From positions 186,001 through 250,000 of the forward strand of contig CAJOGD010000004.1 in NCBI GenBank assembly GCA_905233975.1: a stretch of 64,000 nt of DNA. The letters run 5' to 3'. Under the pieces are notes generated by a model. The model did not search any database. It saw nothing but the letters and a program-made list of their open reading frames with translations, and had not been told where the DNA came from. Numbering within the stretch: the first letter of the stretch is position 1; each line of letters starts with the position of its first letter. The position numbers and the translations under genes are program-made. This DNA comes from an uncultured Alphaproteobacteria bacterium (GTDB lineage Bacteria; Pseudomonadota; Alphaproteobacteria; Rs-D84). Shown here piece after piece: positions 27,592-35,769 of this stretch.

Positions 27592-29072
27592 ATGCAATTG
27601 AAAAAGTTTTTGTTGTTTGGGTTGTTTGCGGCAATATTGCCGGCGGTGGCGGAGGAAGCCGCGGACCGGAAAACCGCAACATCGTTAAAGTATGTCACAC
27701 ACGAACTTGACACGCGCCAAAACAAATTTACTGCGGAATCGAACAAGGCCATGGAATACACTAATACGGCCGGAACGGTGCAAAAACGCACAGTTAAATC
27801 TGATTTGGGTAGCGACACGTCCGATACATCACTGCCCATGGTTGGTGGTGTTAACACGAAACTTGGCGGCAATCAACGATCACACTGCGGTCACATATAC
27901 CGGAACGGCCGGAACAATCGGACAAAAGGGTATTTACCAAGACACTGGAACATATATTGAACAAAGCAACAACCTGATTGACGCAAAAACATTTAACGCG
28001 GCACTAAAGAAAGGACTCGATAGCGAATTTTTATGTTCAGAATACAAACCGAGTACAGATCTTTGCTGGGTTTGGTCGATACATAATACCGAGCCCGTAA
28101 GTATAAATTTATTCGATATGTCACAGATTCCTACAACCCAATATATTGTTCATAATCCCGATGGTTCTGTAACGGTAACCACGTCATCGACCGATAGTGC
28201 AGTAAATACTGGTAAAAAACTTTCACAACTTGCCACCGGGCTGCAGGTTGGTAAAACGTATAAGTTTTGGAACAGATAAAGAAATTGTCTTGCCGGGACC
28301 GCCTCGTGTAGGCTGGTTTAATGGTAGAACGCAAACCATAACGCAAGATATGTTAAATTCGACTGTATATCTTTATGCAAGTGGCGTGAATACCACCGCA
28401 ACCATATACGATATTCAGATAACCGAAGTAAACCCCGAAATGCCGTTTGAAACCCTTGTTCCATCTGACTACACGCCGGTGGAATGGATTGCAACATCGG
28501 GGACACCGTATATTGATACGGGGATTGTGGGCCGCAGTGGTATTTCGGTCAAGGCGAAGTTCATGCTTAATACATCGGCCAATGGTGCGTTGTTTGGAAA
28601 CAGAATGAGTACTGAAACCCGATTTTTCCCAATGTTATGGTTCGCCACGAGTGGCGGGCCGGTACGCTGGGATACCGCGGTGAATTCCGATAATTATGGG
28701 GATCCAATATTAGCAAATACCATGTACATTGCAGATTTTACATCTTCGGCTTCGAGTTTTGCACTTGATGTTAACGGTTATCGAATGTTAAGTGGATCAT
28801 CGGTTGGGACAAATACGAATAACCTGTGGATGTTTGGGGTCAATAATAATGGGAATCTGCAATATCCGTTCAATGGTAAAATGTTTTTTGCCAATATATG
28901 GCAGGGCGATACATTGGTTCGTGAATATATCCCCGCAAGGCGCAATAATGATAATGTTGTTGGGGTATATGATCGGGTGTCGAACAGGTTCTTTACCTAT
29001 TCTGGCGCAGACGGCACATTTATCGCCGGACCGGATATTCCCAATAATGTCTATGTGCCACAGGAACAGTAA
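27592..29072 (+). pseudogene. Head-conserved surface protein, member 3, broken by two frameshifts
   Basis: The gene starts MQLKKFLLFGLFAAILPAVA after GGAGAGCG and follows the family head to SLPMVGGVNTKL. About 20 bases encoding the ATKQDDI segment are missing near 27863, moving the frame. The head then resumes in another frame (INDHTAVTYTGTAGTIG to LCWVWSIHN). A second shift lies near 28264: one extra T in a run of four turns YKFGTDKEI into a stop at 28279. The third frame encodes a binding module and a concanavalin-like module (DYTPVEWIATSGTPYIDTG to GVYDRVSNRFFTYSG), ending VYVPQEQ. Otherwise it is full length (about 490 residues). It may be decayed, phase-variable or a sequencing error; the preceding RNA belongs to family 2. 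Confidence 0.75.
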
Positions 29073-29084
29073 TGGCATGTCGCA

Positions 29085-29310
29085 TTTCACTCTCGTTACC
29101 CCGCGGTAACGGGCCCCGCGCGAAACAAAGTTTTGCGTGGGCGATTCCACGCGGGGTCTCCTAAGTGTTGCAAAGAGCCGTCATACCGCGCCTGACGCGG
29201 TATCTCCTTAGGCTTTTCTGAGAATTACCCCGCGACGGTTCCGACGTATGACGACATTTTTTGCGGGGCCTGATAGCGCGGTATGACGGCGTTTTTCGTG
29301 AGGCCCGCCA
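29085..29310 (+). repeat. Dispersed palindromic repeat blocks, tandem
   Basis: Two repeat units in a row: CCCGCGGTAACGGGCCCCGCG with its GGCGATTCCACGCGGGG arm, then GTCATACCGCGCCTGACGCG and GCGGGGCCTGATAGCGCGG. No gene is seen in 29073-29362. Confidence 0.6.
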
Positions 29311-29311
29311 T

Positions 29312-29341
29312 GACAAAAAACGCGGGGCGAAAGCCCCGCGC
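29312..29341 (-). terminator. Terminator for the minus-strand barrel gene
   Basis: Read on the minus strand: CGCGGGGCTTTCGCCCCGCG followed by TTTTTTGTC. Confidence 0.8.
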
Positions 29342-29362
29342 ACTAATCACTAGCACTTACAC

Positions 29363-30421
29363 TTAAAACACATACCTGAATTCGGCGCCGCCGTTCCAAC
29401 CACTGCGATCGCCGTCATGACGGCCAAAGTTTATGTCCAAACTAAATCCGTCAAATGTTTGGGAAATGTTAATTCCATATTCAAAGTAATCGTCGGTCGA
29501 TAGTTTGGGTATGGCCGCATAGTTCACGTATGTCCGCCCCCCTGTGGCAAGGTTTATGACATATCCGGCGTGTGCGCCGATGCTGAATCCGCCACCAAGG
29601 TTGCCGATTATGTCCACCATTGGTGTTAATTCAAAGAAACCAAAGTTCTTGTTCGTGATATTATCGCCGGCCGTCGAAATATAGTTCGCGGAATTGACCA
29701 ATGTATAGCCCGCGCGAAATCCCGGCCGCAGGAAAGCGTTATCGTAAAACATATAGTCATATGCGACATTCGCCATGAACCCAAAATAGAAATTATTTAA
29801 ATCGCCGCCATAGGTTGTCGTCGTAACGTCGTTCAATGCAAAACCAAAGTCCGCCATCGCGGCGATTTCCACGTCTTGGATTCGTTTGCCAAACGATGCG
29901 CCGATGAATGCGCCGTCCGTATCCAGGTCCAGTGCGTCGTTCTTGGTATGATCGCCGGTGTATCCGCCAAAGAATTCAAGGCGCGACGCATTAAATTCTT
30001 GGCCATATCCGATGTATACAAGGTCCGATGTGCTTTTCGCGCTTTGGTGCGATTTGTGTTTTACGGTGTCGGAAAAATGTTGCCAATCAACGCGCAGGAA
30101 ATCATTCGCGGCCGCGTCGCCACCACTGCGCCCGGTGACAAGTGGTAAAACGCCGGTGTCGTCGCCGAATTCGCCGTAATAAATCATTTCGCCATATCCG
30201 TCGGGCGCGGCGGGTTCGTTTGTCGCTGGTTGTGTCGCGGCCGGGGCGGGCGCCGGTTGGACGCGGGACGTTTTTCCCATCGGGCTGAATACCTTGTTCG
30301 AAATCGCGTGTTGCGCCGCGGCGATGTTATGCGCGGCAACCGCGTTCGCGTACAGGCCAAAATCCGCGGAATGTGCCACAGACGTCACGAAAAGACCGAT
30401 TAATGCGTATTGTGCTTTCAT
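29363..30421 (-). CDS. Autotransporter-type outer-membrane barrel protein, 352 residues
   Basis: The signal peptide is MKAQYALIGLFVTSVAHSA. A short helical and Pro/Ala-rich linker (about residues 20-80, QPAPAPAATQPATNEP) leads into a barrel of about 12 strands (LVYIGYGQEF, RLEFFGGYTGDH, GAFIGASFGKR, FYFGFMANVAYDYMF, FSIGAHAGYVI, FSLDINFGRH), ending GAEFRYVF with the terminal Phe expected for BAM recognition. The strand order and Gly/aromatic pattern match the autotransporter translocator domain, but there is no passenger of normal size, so it could be a stand-alone barrel or a remnant. It is monocistronic, with its own terminator just downstream. Confidence 0.78.
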   Translation of the reverse strand: MKAQYALIGLFVTSVAHSADFGLYANAVAAHNIAAAQHAISNKVFSPMGKTSRVQPAPAPAATQPATNEPAAPDGYGEMIYYGEFGDDTGVLPLVTGRSGGDAAANDFLRVDWQHFSDTVKHKSHQSAKSTSDLVYIGYGQEFNASRLEFFGGYTGDHTKNDALDLDTDGAFIGASFGKRIQDVEIAAMADFGFALNDVTTTTYGGDLNNFYFGFMANVAYDYMFYDNAFLRPGFRAGYTLVNSANYISTAGDNITNKNFGFFELTPMVDIIGNLGGGFSIGAHAGYVINLATGGRTYVNYAAIPKLSTDDYFEYGINISQTFDGFSLDINFGRHDGDRSGWNGGAEFRYVF

Positions 30422-30520
30422 ATTTTCTCTCCGGTTTTATTACCCTGTATTATACCACTTAAAATCGTTATTAAAAAGTTTTTATTGTTAGGTGGAAAAA
30501 AATTATTTAATATAGCGTTC

Positions 30521-31081
30521 ATGAAAAACGAACTGAAATTGAATAAGCCGATCGTTATGGTCGGACTGATGGGCGCGGGCAAGACAAGTGTCGGACGCGC
30601 GTTGGCGCACCATTTGGGCGTTCCCTTTGTCGATTCGGATAAAGAAATCGAACGCGCCGCCGGGTGCAGTGTTGTTGATATTTTTGCGATGTATGGTGAA
30701 ACTGAATTTCGCCGGGTCGAAGAACGCGTGGTGCGGCGGTTGCTCGATTCTGAACCGCGGGTAAAGGTTTTATCGACCGGTGAGGGCGCATTTATTACGC
30801 CGGAAATTCGCAAGAAAGTTTTAAGCGATGCGATTAGTATTTGGCTAAAGGCTGATTTGGATTTGTTGGTTAAACGGACACAGTTTCGTAACACGCGGCC
30901 GCAACTTTTGCACACCGATAGTAAAAAAATCCTTGCCCAATTGATTGCAGAGCGGTATAACACTTATGCGATGGCCGACATAACCGTTGAAACGTTTGAT
31001 GAAAATTTGCGCAAGACGTTGGCGACGGTTCTGGACGCGTTGCATGAACACATAAATAAAAAGGAAGAAAACAATGAGTAA
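30521..31081 (+). CDS. aroK: Shikimate kinase
   Basis: Shikimate kinase phosphorylates shikimate in the chorismate pathway leading to aromatic amino acids. The 186-residue protein shows the P-loop GLMGAGKTSVG (about residue 17), the shikimate-binding DSDKEIE and the lid-region Arg in FRNTRPQLL. The expected G-G motif near LSTGEGAFI reads Gly-Glu-Gly. The usual sequence there is GGG, a small deviation. The ATG at 30521 is the only sensible start, though no strong ribosome site is seen; the frame extends upstream to 30410. The stop overlaps the start of mscL by 8 bases. An aroK-aroB pair is more common, so the mscL partner is unusual. Confidence 0.93.
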   Translation: MKNELKLNKPIVMVGLMGAGKTSVGRALAHHLGVPFVDSDKEIERAAGCSVVDIFAMYGETEFRRVEERVVRRLLDSEPRVKVLSTGEGAFITPEIRKKVLSDAISIWLKADLDLLVKRTQFRNTRPQLLHTDSKKILAQLIAERYNTYAMADITVETFDENLRKTLATVLDALHEHINKKEENNE

Positions 31082-31616
31082 ATTTTTAAAAGAATTTCGG
31101 GACTTTGCGGAACGCGGTAATGCAATCGACATGGCCATCGGTATCATCGTTGGCTCTGTGATGACAAGTGTTGTCAATTCGTTGGTTGCCGATGTGATTA
31201 TGCCGCCGATTGGACTTCTGATTGGTGGTGTTGATTTTTCACAGTGGTTTATCGTGTTGTCTGGTGGCGCGGCGGCGGACTTTAATACGGTGGCCGAGGC
31301 CCAGGCCGCAGGTGCGACGACATTGAACATCGGTCTGTTTTTGAATACGGTAATCAGTTTTATTATCACGATGTTTGCGGCGTTCCTTATTGTGCGGACC
31401 GTTAATAAGATGAAGAGCAAAAAGGCCGTCACGACGCGTGCGTGTCCGTATTGCAAGCAAACGGTTGATATGACTGCGACGAAATGCCCGCATTGCTGTT
31501 CGGAATTGGAACCGGGTGAGGTCAAGCCCGCCGAAGAAAGCGATTTGAACAAGGGTATTAAAAAGTTGAATAAAAACCTTAAGAAATTGAAAAAGATTGT
31601 AAAGAGAGTGAAATAA
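31074..31616 (+). CDS. mscL: Large-conductance mechanosensitive channel with C-terminal zinc ribbon
   Basis: MscL opens under membrane tension and releases solutes during hypo-osmotic shock. The 180-residue protein has the N-terminal helix SKFLKEFRDFAERGNAIDMA, TM1 (about 17-45, IGIIVGSVMTSVVNSLV), a periplasmic loop and TM2 (about 78-102, FLNTVISFIITMFAAFLIV). Canonical MscL is about 136 residues. Here a CPYC...CPHC zinc ribbon (about 121-144) and a Lys-rich coiled coil (KKLNKNLKKLKKIVKRVK) follow. Such ribbons occur in some MscL proteins, but the function is unknown. The start overlaps the end of aroK, and AAGGAAGAAAAC lies just upstream. Confidence 0.95.
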   Translation: MSKFLKEFRDFAERGNAIDMAIGIIVGSVMTSVVNSLVADVIMPPIGLLIGGVDFSQWFIVLSGGAAADFNTVAEAQAAGATTLNIGLFLNTVISFIITMFAAFLIVRTVNKMKSKKAVTTRACPYCKQTVDMTATKCPHCCSELEPGEVKPAEESDLNKGIKKLNKNLKKLKKIVKRVK

Positions 31617-31618
31617 GA

Positions 31619-31648
31619 AAACGCCCCGAATACGGGGCGTTTTTTTAT
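31619..31648 (+). terminator. Bidirectional terminator after mscL
   Basis: ACGCCCCGAATACGGGGCGT followed by TTTTTTA. It lies between convergent genes and has an A-run on the other side, so it may serve both. Confidence 0.85.
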
Positions 31649-32334
31649 GAATGTTGGGGTGTAAAGATTGCCTTTACGCGCGCCGGTGTCGCAACAATTG
31701 TCATTTGCTTGGCGGTTATAAAATCTTCAAGTGATTTGGTAAATACAGGTGTGTTTTCGTTTTGTATTATTGCATATATCTGGCCGTTGCAGTGATGGAC
31801 AACCGCGTTCTGGGGCAGTGGTCTTACATCGCGCTTGCGATAGCGTGGACCGTTTTTGACACAAAATGCCGGGGTGTCTGCGTTAACATAGTTCGGGTCA
31901 TTTGCGGGGAGTCTTTCGGCTGTTTCGTGGTTAACATTAAACCTTTTGTCCAAATAGTCTTGGAGTGTTCCGTTATAATTGCGTAGCATGGCGCCGTTAA
32001 TCAGATCCCGCATTGTTGGAATTTTATCGCCAAAGAACACGCGTATTTTTATATCTGTTATACCATATTCACGAAAAGTTTCCGGCACATTAAAACAAGA
32101 TACGGAACTATGTTTTGTATAGTAGGTTGCCCGGGTAAAGTGTCGATGGAGAGTATATAAAGGTATTAGATTATTCATTCCTTGTTGCATGGTTATAAAT
32201 TCGGGCAAATCACCTATATAGAATATGCTTTTTTTAGAAATTGCGCCCGCCCGTTTGTTGTATTTGTTGTTATATGCGCACCAAGTATCTGTTGGTTCGC
32301 TAAGTACTATAGTGTCCATAGTTTTCTGTGTCAT
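31645..32334 (-). CDS. Hypothetical protein, 229 residues
   Basis: I do not recognise the family. There is no signal peptide or TM segment. The sequence is rich in Thr, Tyr, Asn and Arg, with mixed alpha/beta patterning, for example TDIKIRVFFGDKIPTM and AVVHHCNGQIYAIIQNENTP. Codons are more A/T-rich than in the neighbouring aroK-mscL pair. It begins a stretch of small orphan genes (31.6-34.7 kb) flanked by tRNA-His and a toxin-antitoxin pair, which looks like an accessory region. The upstream AAAAGGACAC supports the start at 32334. Confidence 0.6.
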   Translation of the reverse strand: MTQKTMDTIVLSEPTDTWCAYNNKYNKRAGAISKKSIFYIGDLPEFITMQQGMNNLIPLYTLHRHFTRATYYTKHSSVSCFNVPETFREYGITDIKIRVFFGDKIPTMRDLINGAMLRNYNGTLQDYLDKRFNVNHETAERLPANDPNYVNADTPAFCVKNGPRYRKRDVRPLPQNAVVHHCNGQIYAIIQNENTPVFTKSLEDFITAKQMTIVATPARVKAIFTPQHS

Positions 32335-32442
32335 AATTTGTGTCCTTTTCGTTTAATTTGTTGGGATTATAGATGTTTTTTTGGCGATTTAAAGAAAAAT
32401 CTTGAAAACCGGATTTTTTAATGGTAAACTGCCCTCGCACAT

Positions 32443-32520
32443 GGCGGATGTAGCTCAGCTGGTTAGAGCGTCGGTTTGTGGTACCGAATGTCGCCGGTTC
32501 GAATCCGGTCATCCGCCCCA
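32443..32520 (+). tRNA. tRNA-His (GTG)
   Basis: The extra 5' G (G-1) typical of tRNA-His faces C73. The acceptor stem GCGGATG pairs with CATCCGC; the D arm has AGCTCAGCTGGTTAGAGC. The anticodon loop TTGTGGT carries GTG, the T arm is CCGGTTCGAATCCGG, and CCA is encoded at 32518-32520. Confidence 0.97.
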
Positions 32521-33130
32521 GAATTCAAAAATGCCCCGAACGGGGCATTTTTAAATTCTCTGGACGGATCGGATGAGAACCGGAGGTTCGACACGATAGC
32601 CGGTTTTACACGCAGTGAAACCGTTGCGAGTGGAAAGGGGCCCGTTGCAAAGCAACGGGAATATACAATCCGGTCATCCGTCTTTGCTTTGCTACGCCGA
32701 GACAGGTCCGCCCCAGAAATTTACAAAACGCCCCATTGTGGGCGTTTTGTGAATTTTTAGTGTGTATGTCTGGGTTCGAACCGGCGAAGCAGCCGGTTCG
32801 AACCGTAGCAAAAAGGCGGAATAACGCCGGTTCGCCCAAAGGGCGAATTTTGCAAGGTGGCGCAGCAATCCGGTCATCCGTCTTCGCTTTGCTACGCCGA
32901 GACAGGTCCGCCCCAGAATTCAAAAATGCCCCGAACGGGGCATTTTTAAATTCTCTGGACGGATCGGATGAGAACCGGAGGTTCGACACGATAGCCGGTT
33001 TTACACCGTTGCGAGTGGAAAGGGGCCCGTTGCAAAGCAACGGGAATATACAATCCGGTCGCCGATTTTCACCGAAGCGATAGCGAGGACTGAAAATCGA
33101 GCGTCGCGCCGTAGCCCGTTGGGCGTAGGC
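32502..33130 (+). repeat. Tandem array of tRNA-His 3'-end copies with hairpins
   Basis: The sequence AATCCGGTCATCCG, the 3' end of tRNA-His, recurs at about 32670 and 32870 and partially at 33051. Each copy is followed by divergent spacer and a hairpin: GCCCCGAACGGGGC at about 32532 and 32931, and ACGCCCCATTGTGGGCGT near 32730. The spacer of about 150 bases after the tRNA (32518-32668) is repeated almost exactly at 32911-33050, lacking 16 bases. GGTTCGAACC-type T-loop fragments also recur near 32772-32806. No gene is supported; the long minus-strand frame here arises from the repeats. Confidence 0.75.
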
Positions 33131-33261
33131 GGACCAAACATATTTTTGCAACCACAAATTTGACAATATTGTTTTTTTGGCGTTTTTTCTGTCTGGGCGA
33201 CTTGACATTTTTTTTTTTTTGCTATTTTTCGTCCGACAGAAATCATAATAAAGGACATAAT

Positions 33262-33735
33262 ATGACACAAACTTTGCCACAGGAAAACAACTATGTCGGT
33301 CAAAATTTAAGTGATGCCCAATGGGCCAGAATACTTGATTGTGATGCTAAAGACGTTCCGTTCTTTCGTGATTACTTGCAGAGCAGTACAAAAATCTGTG
33401 TAGCCGAGGGCTATGACGCCAAAAACCAGAAGAAATATAGAATAGAACAATATGTGGCAAGTCATAACAAGGATGTAGAGTTTGTTTGGTGGATAGATGC
33501 CGTAAGCAATATTTTGTTTGATGACTATAAATCCGCCAAGAAATTTGCAAATGAAAAATGGATTCCGAATATTGTATGCCCAGAAAAGACGCATGACGGT
33601 AAACCGATTCCGGCAAAGGCATATTTGCTGTTGCGGGTGTCGGCCGCGCCCACCGCAAAACAGTACTATTGTAAAAATGTATATACCATGACACCGGCTG
33701 AACTTGCGTTGTGTAAAAAATATCATGGTCGGTAA
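33262..33735 (+). CDS. Hypothetical protein, 157 residues
   Basis: No known family is recognised. It begins MTQTLPQENNYVGQNL and has no signal peptide. It contains aromatic-rich stretches (VEFVWWIDAVSNILFDDY) and two Cys in the C-terminal half. The start at 33262 follows AAGGACATAAT; the frame extends upstream into the repeat array but without a ribosome site. It has its own terminator at 33743 and is one of three small, separately transcribed orphan genes between tRNA-His and the toxin-antitoxin pair. Confidence 0.6.
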   Translation: MTQTLPQENNYVGQNLSDAQWARILDCDAKDVPFFRDYLQSSTKICVAEGYDAKNQKKYRIEQYVASHNKDVEFVWWIDAVSNILFDDYKSAKKFANEKWIPNIVCPEKTHDGKPIPAKAYLLLRVSAAPTAKQYYCKNVYTMTPAELALCKKYHGR

Positions 33736-33742
33736 AAAATAA

Positions 33743-33800
33743 AAACGCCCCGTTGTGGGCGTTTTAAATTGGTTGACATTTGATGATTTTTGTGTTATTT
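33743..33800 (+). promoter_or_regulatory. Terminator-promoter module, copy 1
   Basis: ACGCCCCGTTGTGGGCGT with T4 is immediately followed by AAATTGGTTGACATTTGATG. TTGACA (33773-33778) is a consensus -35 box, and the -10 box is probably TTATTT about 16 bases on. The junction from the hairpin to the -35 box is duplicated at 34082. Confidence 0.65.
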
Positions 33801-33832
33801 GTACACAGACGTAAGTATAAGGAGTATATTCA

Positions 33833-34039
33833 ATGCCAGGGGATGGTAATATGTATGATATGAAAGCAGATTATTGGAAAGATCGGGTTCCAAAGCTTGT
33901 TTCGGTAGAGGACTATAAAGGTATGTCTAATCCAGAGTTATTAAGAGAGATTGCGGCCAATCTTGAGAACCTTAAGAGGCTCGCAGCCTTTAGAAATGAA
34001 CTTTTGTTAGAGCAGGTTAACAATCGTCAAGGTTGGTAA
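33833..34039 (+). CDS. Small hypothetical protein, 68 residues
   Basis: This short acidic-basic protein begins MPGDGNMYDMKADYW. The middle and end are helical (NPELLREIAANLENLKRLAAF), suggesting a small helical hairpin or coiled coil. It has no signal peptide and no known family. A strong site, AAGGAG, is 8 bases before the ATG, and there is a dedicated promoter (TTGACA at 33773), so I regard it as real. A hairpin follows at 34086. Confidence 0.6.
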   Translation: MPGDGNMYDMKADYWKDRVPKLVSVEDYKGMSNPELLREIAANLENLKRLAAFRNELLLEQVNNRQGW

Positions 34040-34081
34040 TTCACAGCATTTTGTATTCAACCGAACTTTGTGTAGCAATAT

Positions 34082-34141
34082 AAAAATGCCCCAAACGGGG
34101 CATTTTAAATTGGTTGACATTTGATGGTTTTTGTTTATACC
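34082..34141 (+). promoter_or_regulatory. Terminator-promoter module, copy 2
   Basis: ATGCCCCAAACGGGGCAT with T-rich tail, then AAATTGGTTGACATTTGATG as in copy 1. TTGACA (about 34115) and TATACC after 16 bases form the promoter of the gene at 34172. Confidence 0.7.
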
Positions 34142-34171
34142 CTGTGGTGAACCCAAACAAAAGGATTTACT

Positions 34172-34699
34172 ATGCCTGATACAGAAACGATTCAACCCAA
34201 TGATATTGTTAGATTAAATTTGACGTCGCCGGCACCGGCCATTTATGTCGGCCCTAATCGCACCCAAACATATCGTCAGTATGGTTGGGTGACTTTTGAA
34301 GAAGTACCTTTGATGGAGGGGCATGCCAAAATAAGACAAAAATATCCATTTATTTCGGCTTTGCATGGTATGACGTCTGTGACGCCGCCAATCAAAGATG
34401 CAAATGGGAAACTGACGGGAATAATTCCCATGCAGCCATCACCAAAGCCAGGGCTGTTTATGTATGGGCAATTTGATATGATGTCCCATTTAACACCGTT
34501 TATATTTTTGAATAGTGCCCAGCGACCAAATTGGGCCGCAAGCAAATGTCTTGATAAATTTATGTGGTTAATTCTGAATGATCCGGCCTTTACCAGAATG
34601 CTTACTGAATTTGGTAGAGAGATACAGGGCAAGTCAGAAGCTGAAATGCCTACAATATTGCAAAAGAAGATAGAATCATATTTCGCAAGACAACAGTAA
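34172..34699 (+). CDS. Hypothetical protein, 175 residues
   Basis: No family is recognised. The sequence starts MPDTETIQPNDIVRLNL and has Pro-rich turns (TSVTPPIKDANG, MQPSPKPGLFMYG) and a helical C-terminus (TILQKKIESYFARQQ). There is no signal peptide. AAGGA lies 9 bases before the ATG, and a promoter module is directly upstream. It is the third small gene in the accessory stretch after tRNA-His and is closed by the terminator at 34705. Confidence 0.6.
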   Translation: MPDTETIQPNDIVRLNLTSPAPAIYVGPNRTQTYRQYGWVTFEEVPLMEGHAKIRQKYPFISALHGMTSVTPPIKDANGKLTGIIPMQPSPKPGLFMYGQFDMMSHLTPFIFLNSAQRPNWAASKCLDKFMWLILNDPAFTRMLTEFGREIQGKSEAEMPTILQKKIESYFARQQ

Positions 34700-34704
34700 G
34701 ATAA

Positions 34705-34733
34705 AAAAACGCCCCGAACGGGGCATTTTTTGT
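34705..34733 (+). terminator. Intrinsic terminator
   Basis: GCCCCGAACGGGGC (34711-34724) followed by ATTTTTTG. The same hairpin core occurs twice in the tRNA-His repeat array. Confidence 0.8.
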
Positions 34734-34771
34734 GATGAAATTATTTCTGTATAGGGTGCGTATAACTTTGC

Positions 34772-35080
34772 TTATGCCGCAACCGCCGCCATTTTAGGAC
34801 GAAAAGATATTTCAAGTCCCAATTTATCAATTGCATTATAAATTGTTTCAAACTGTGGTTTGGATTTACCGTTCAAACTTTTATATAAACTTTCGCGATT
34901 GACCCCCATTTCTTGGGCCATTTTATTTATGCCGCGCGCGCGGGCGACATCGCCGATAGCCAATATCAGTGATTGCGGGTCGTTTTCGGCGACCGCCGCC
35001 TGGAGATAGGCCGCAATTGCCGCCTCGCTATCCAGGTAATCTAAAACATTCCAATCAGATACTTTCACTTTTTTTACCAT
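34772..35080 (-). CDS. Antitoxin of RelE/HigB-type pair (HTH, COG3636-like)
   Basis: The product of about 102 residues neutralises the toxin encoded just upstream and probably represses the operon. The start MVKKVKVSDWNVLDYLDSE at 35080 is preferred over the longer frame at 35110, since it sits one base after the toxin stop. The HTH of the Xre type spans about residues 50-90 (INKMAQEMGVNRESLYKSL). DYLDSEAAIAAYLQAA is the typical N-terminus of this antidote family. The toxin-first gene order is typical of HigBA-like modules. Confidence 0.9.
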   Translation of the reverse strand: MVKKVKVSDWNVLDYLDSEAAIAAYLQAAVAENDPQSLILAIGDVARARGINKMAQEMGVNRESLYKSLNGKSKPQFETIYNAIDKLGLEISFRPKMAAVAA

Positions 35081-35081
35081 T

Positions 35082-35384
35082 TTACACCCCCATAGCCAAT
35101 TCTTTGGCAAGTTTTATATCTTTTTGCTGTGCTTTGTTTTGTCCTGTCTTTATTCCGCCACACAACAAGATAACAATTTCATCGCCACGCTTTGTGAAAT
35201 ATAGGCGATAGCCAGTGCCAACAAATATTCTTATTTCAGATACCCCATCGCCAACAGATTTGATGTCGCCGAAAAAGTTTTCTTGTTCAATTCGGCGGAT
35301 ACGACGTGCAATTGTCATTTGCGCGGTCACATCTTTGATTTTACGGAACCATTTATCAAAAACGTCTGTCGTCCTAACAATCAT
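35082..35384 (-). CDS. RelE/ParE-superfamily toxin (HigB-like, COG3657-like)
   Basis: The 100-residue product starts MIVRTTDVFDKWFRKIKD and contains the family core RIRRIEQENFFGDIKSVG, EIRIFVGTGYRLYFTKRG and ILLCGGIKTGQ. RelE-type toxins in this group usually cleave mRNA in the ribosome; activity here is inferred from the family. The stop codon is separated from the antitoxin start by one base. The pair closes the accessory stretch that begins at tRNA-His and may stabilise it. Confidence 0.9.
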   Translation of the reverse strand: MIVRTTDVFDKWFRKIKDVTAQMTIARRIRRIEQENFFGDIKSVGDGVSEIRIFVGTGYRLYFTKRGDEIVILLCGGIKTGQNKAQQKDIKLAKELAMGV

Positions 35385-35511
35385 TTGTTGAACCCTGAAT
35401 TTTGTGTTTGCATTGTAGCCCAGCGGCTACAAAAAGTCAAGTGAAATTTTGTGCATTTGTGTTGATGGGGCATTTTTTGTGATGAATTTTTTGTGTTTGT
35501 GAAAACTATTC

Positions 35512-35761
35512 TTGACTTGATTTGTATGGTTTTGATAAAATGATTGACGAATCAGATGGGAATCTGGTTCGGGGCTGTGAGAAGCCCGCATCTGTTCGGT
35601 GCAATGCATCGTAATCCGGAAAATTTCCGTATGTTTTGCACCGTAATGTTTTCCCCGCATGTCGGGGTGCCTGTGGAGTATATATAAAGTCCATGGGAAT
35701 CATTAACAGATGTGATTTCTCAACACCCCGACCGCGTGGTTTCCACTGCGGCACTTATTTT
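35512..35761 (+). ncRNA. Structured RNA family 2, copy b, with own promoter
   Basis: The promoter is TTGACT (35512-35517) and TAAAAT (35536-35541), 18-base spacer. Helices: GAATCAGAT with ATCTGGTTC; GGGCT with AGCCC; GGTGCAA with TTGCACC; long-range CATCTGTT (35589-35596) with AACAGATG (35705-35712); TCGGGGTG (35672-35679) with CACCCCGA (35724-35731). The core GTGCCTGTGGAGTATAT is shared with copy a. The terminator CCGC (35732-35735) with GCGG (35748-35751) is followed by a T-rich tail. It lies 182 bases upstream of surface protein member 4. Confidence 0.75.
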
Positions 35762-35769
35762 AGTGTGAG

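Noticed and set aside
26815-29340. CRISPR array from repeated GTCAT...GGTATC units
   Set aside because: Units are irregular in spacing, palindromic mosaics, and no cas gene is present in the window.
32606-33280. Minus-strand open frame of 224 codons
   Set aside because: It lies across the tRNA-His tail repeats and repeats its own sequence; no ribosome site, and it is explained by the repeated DNA.
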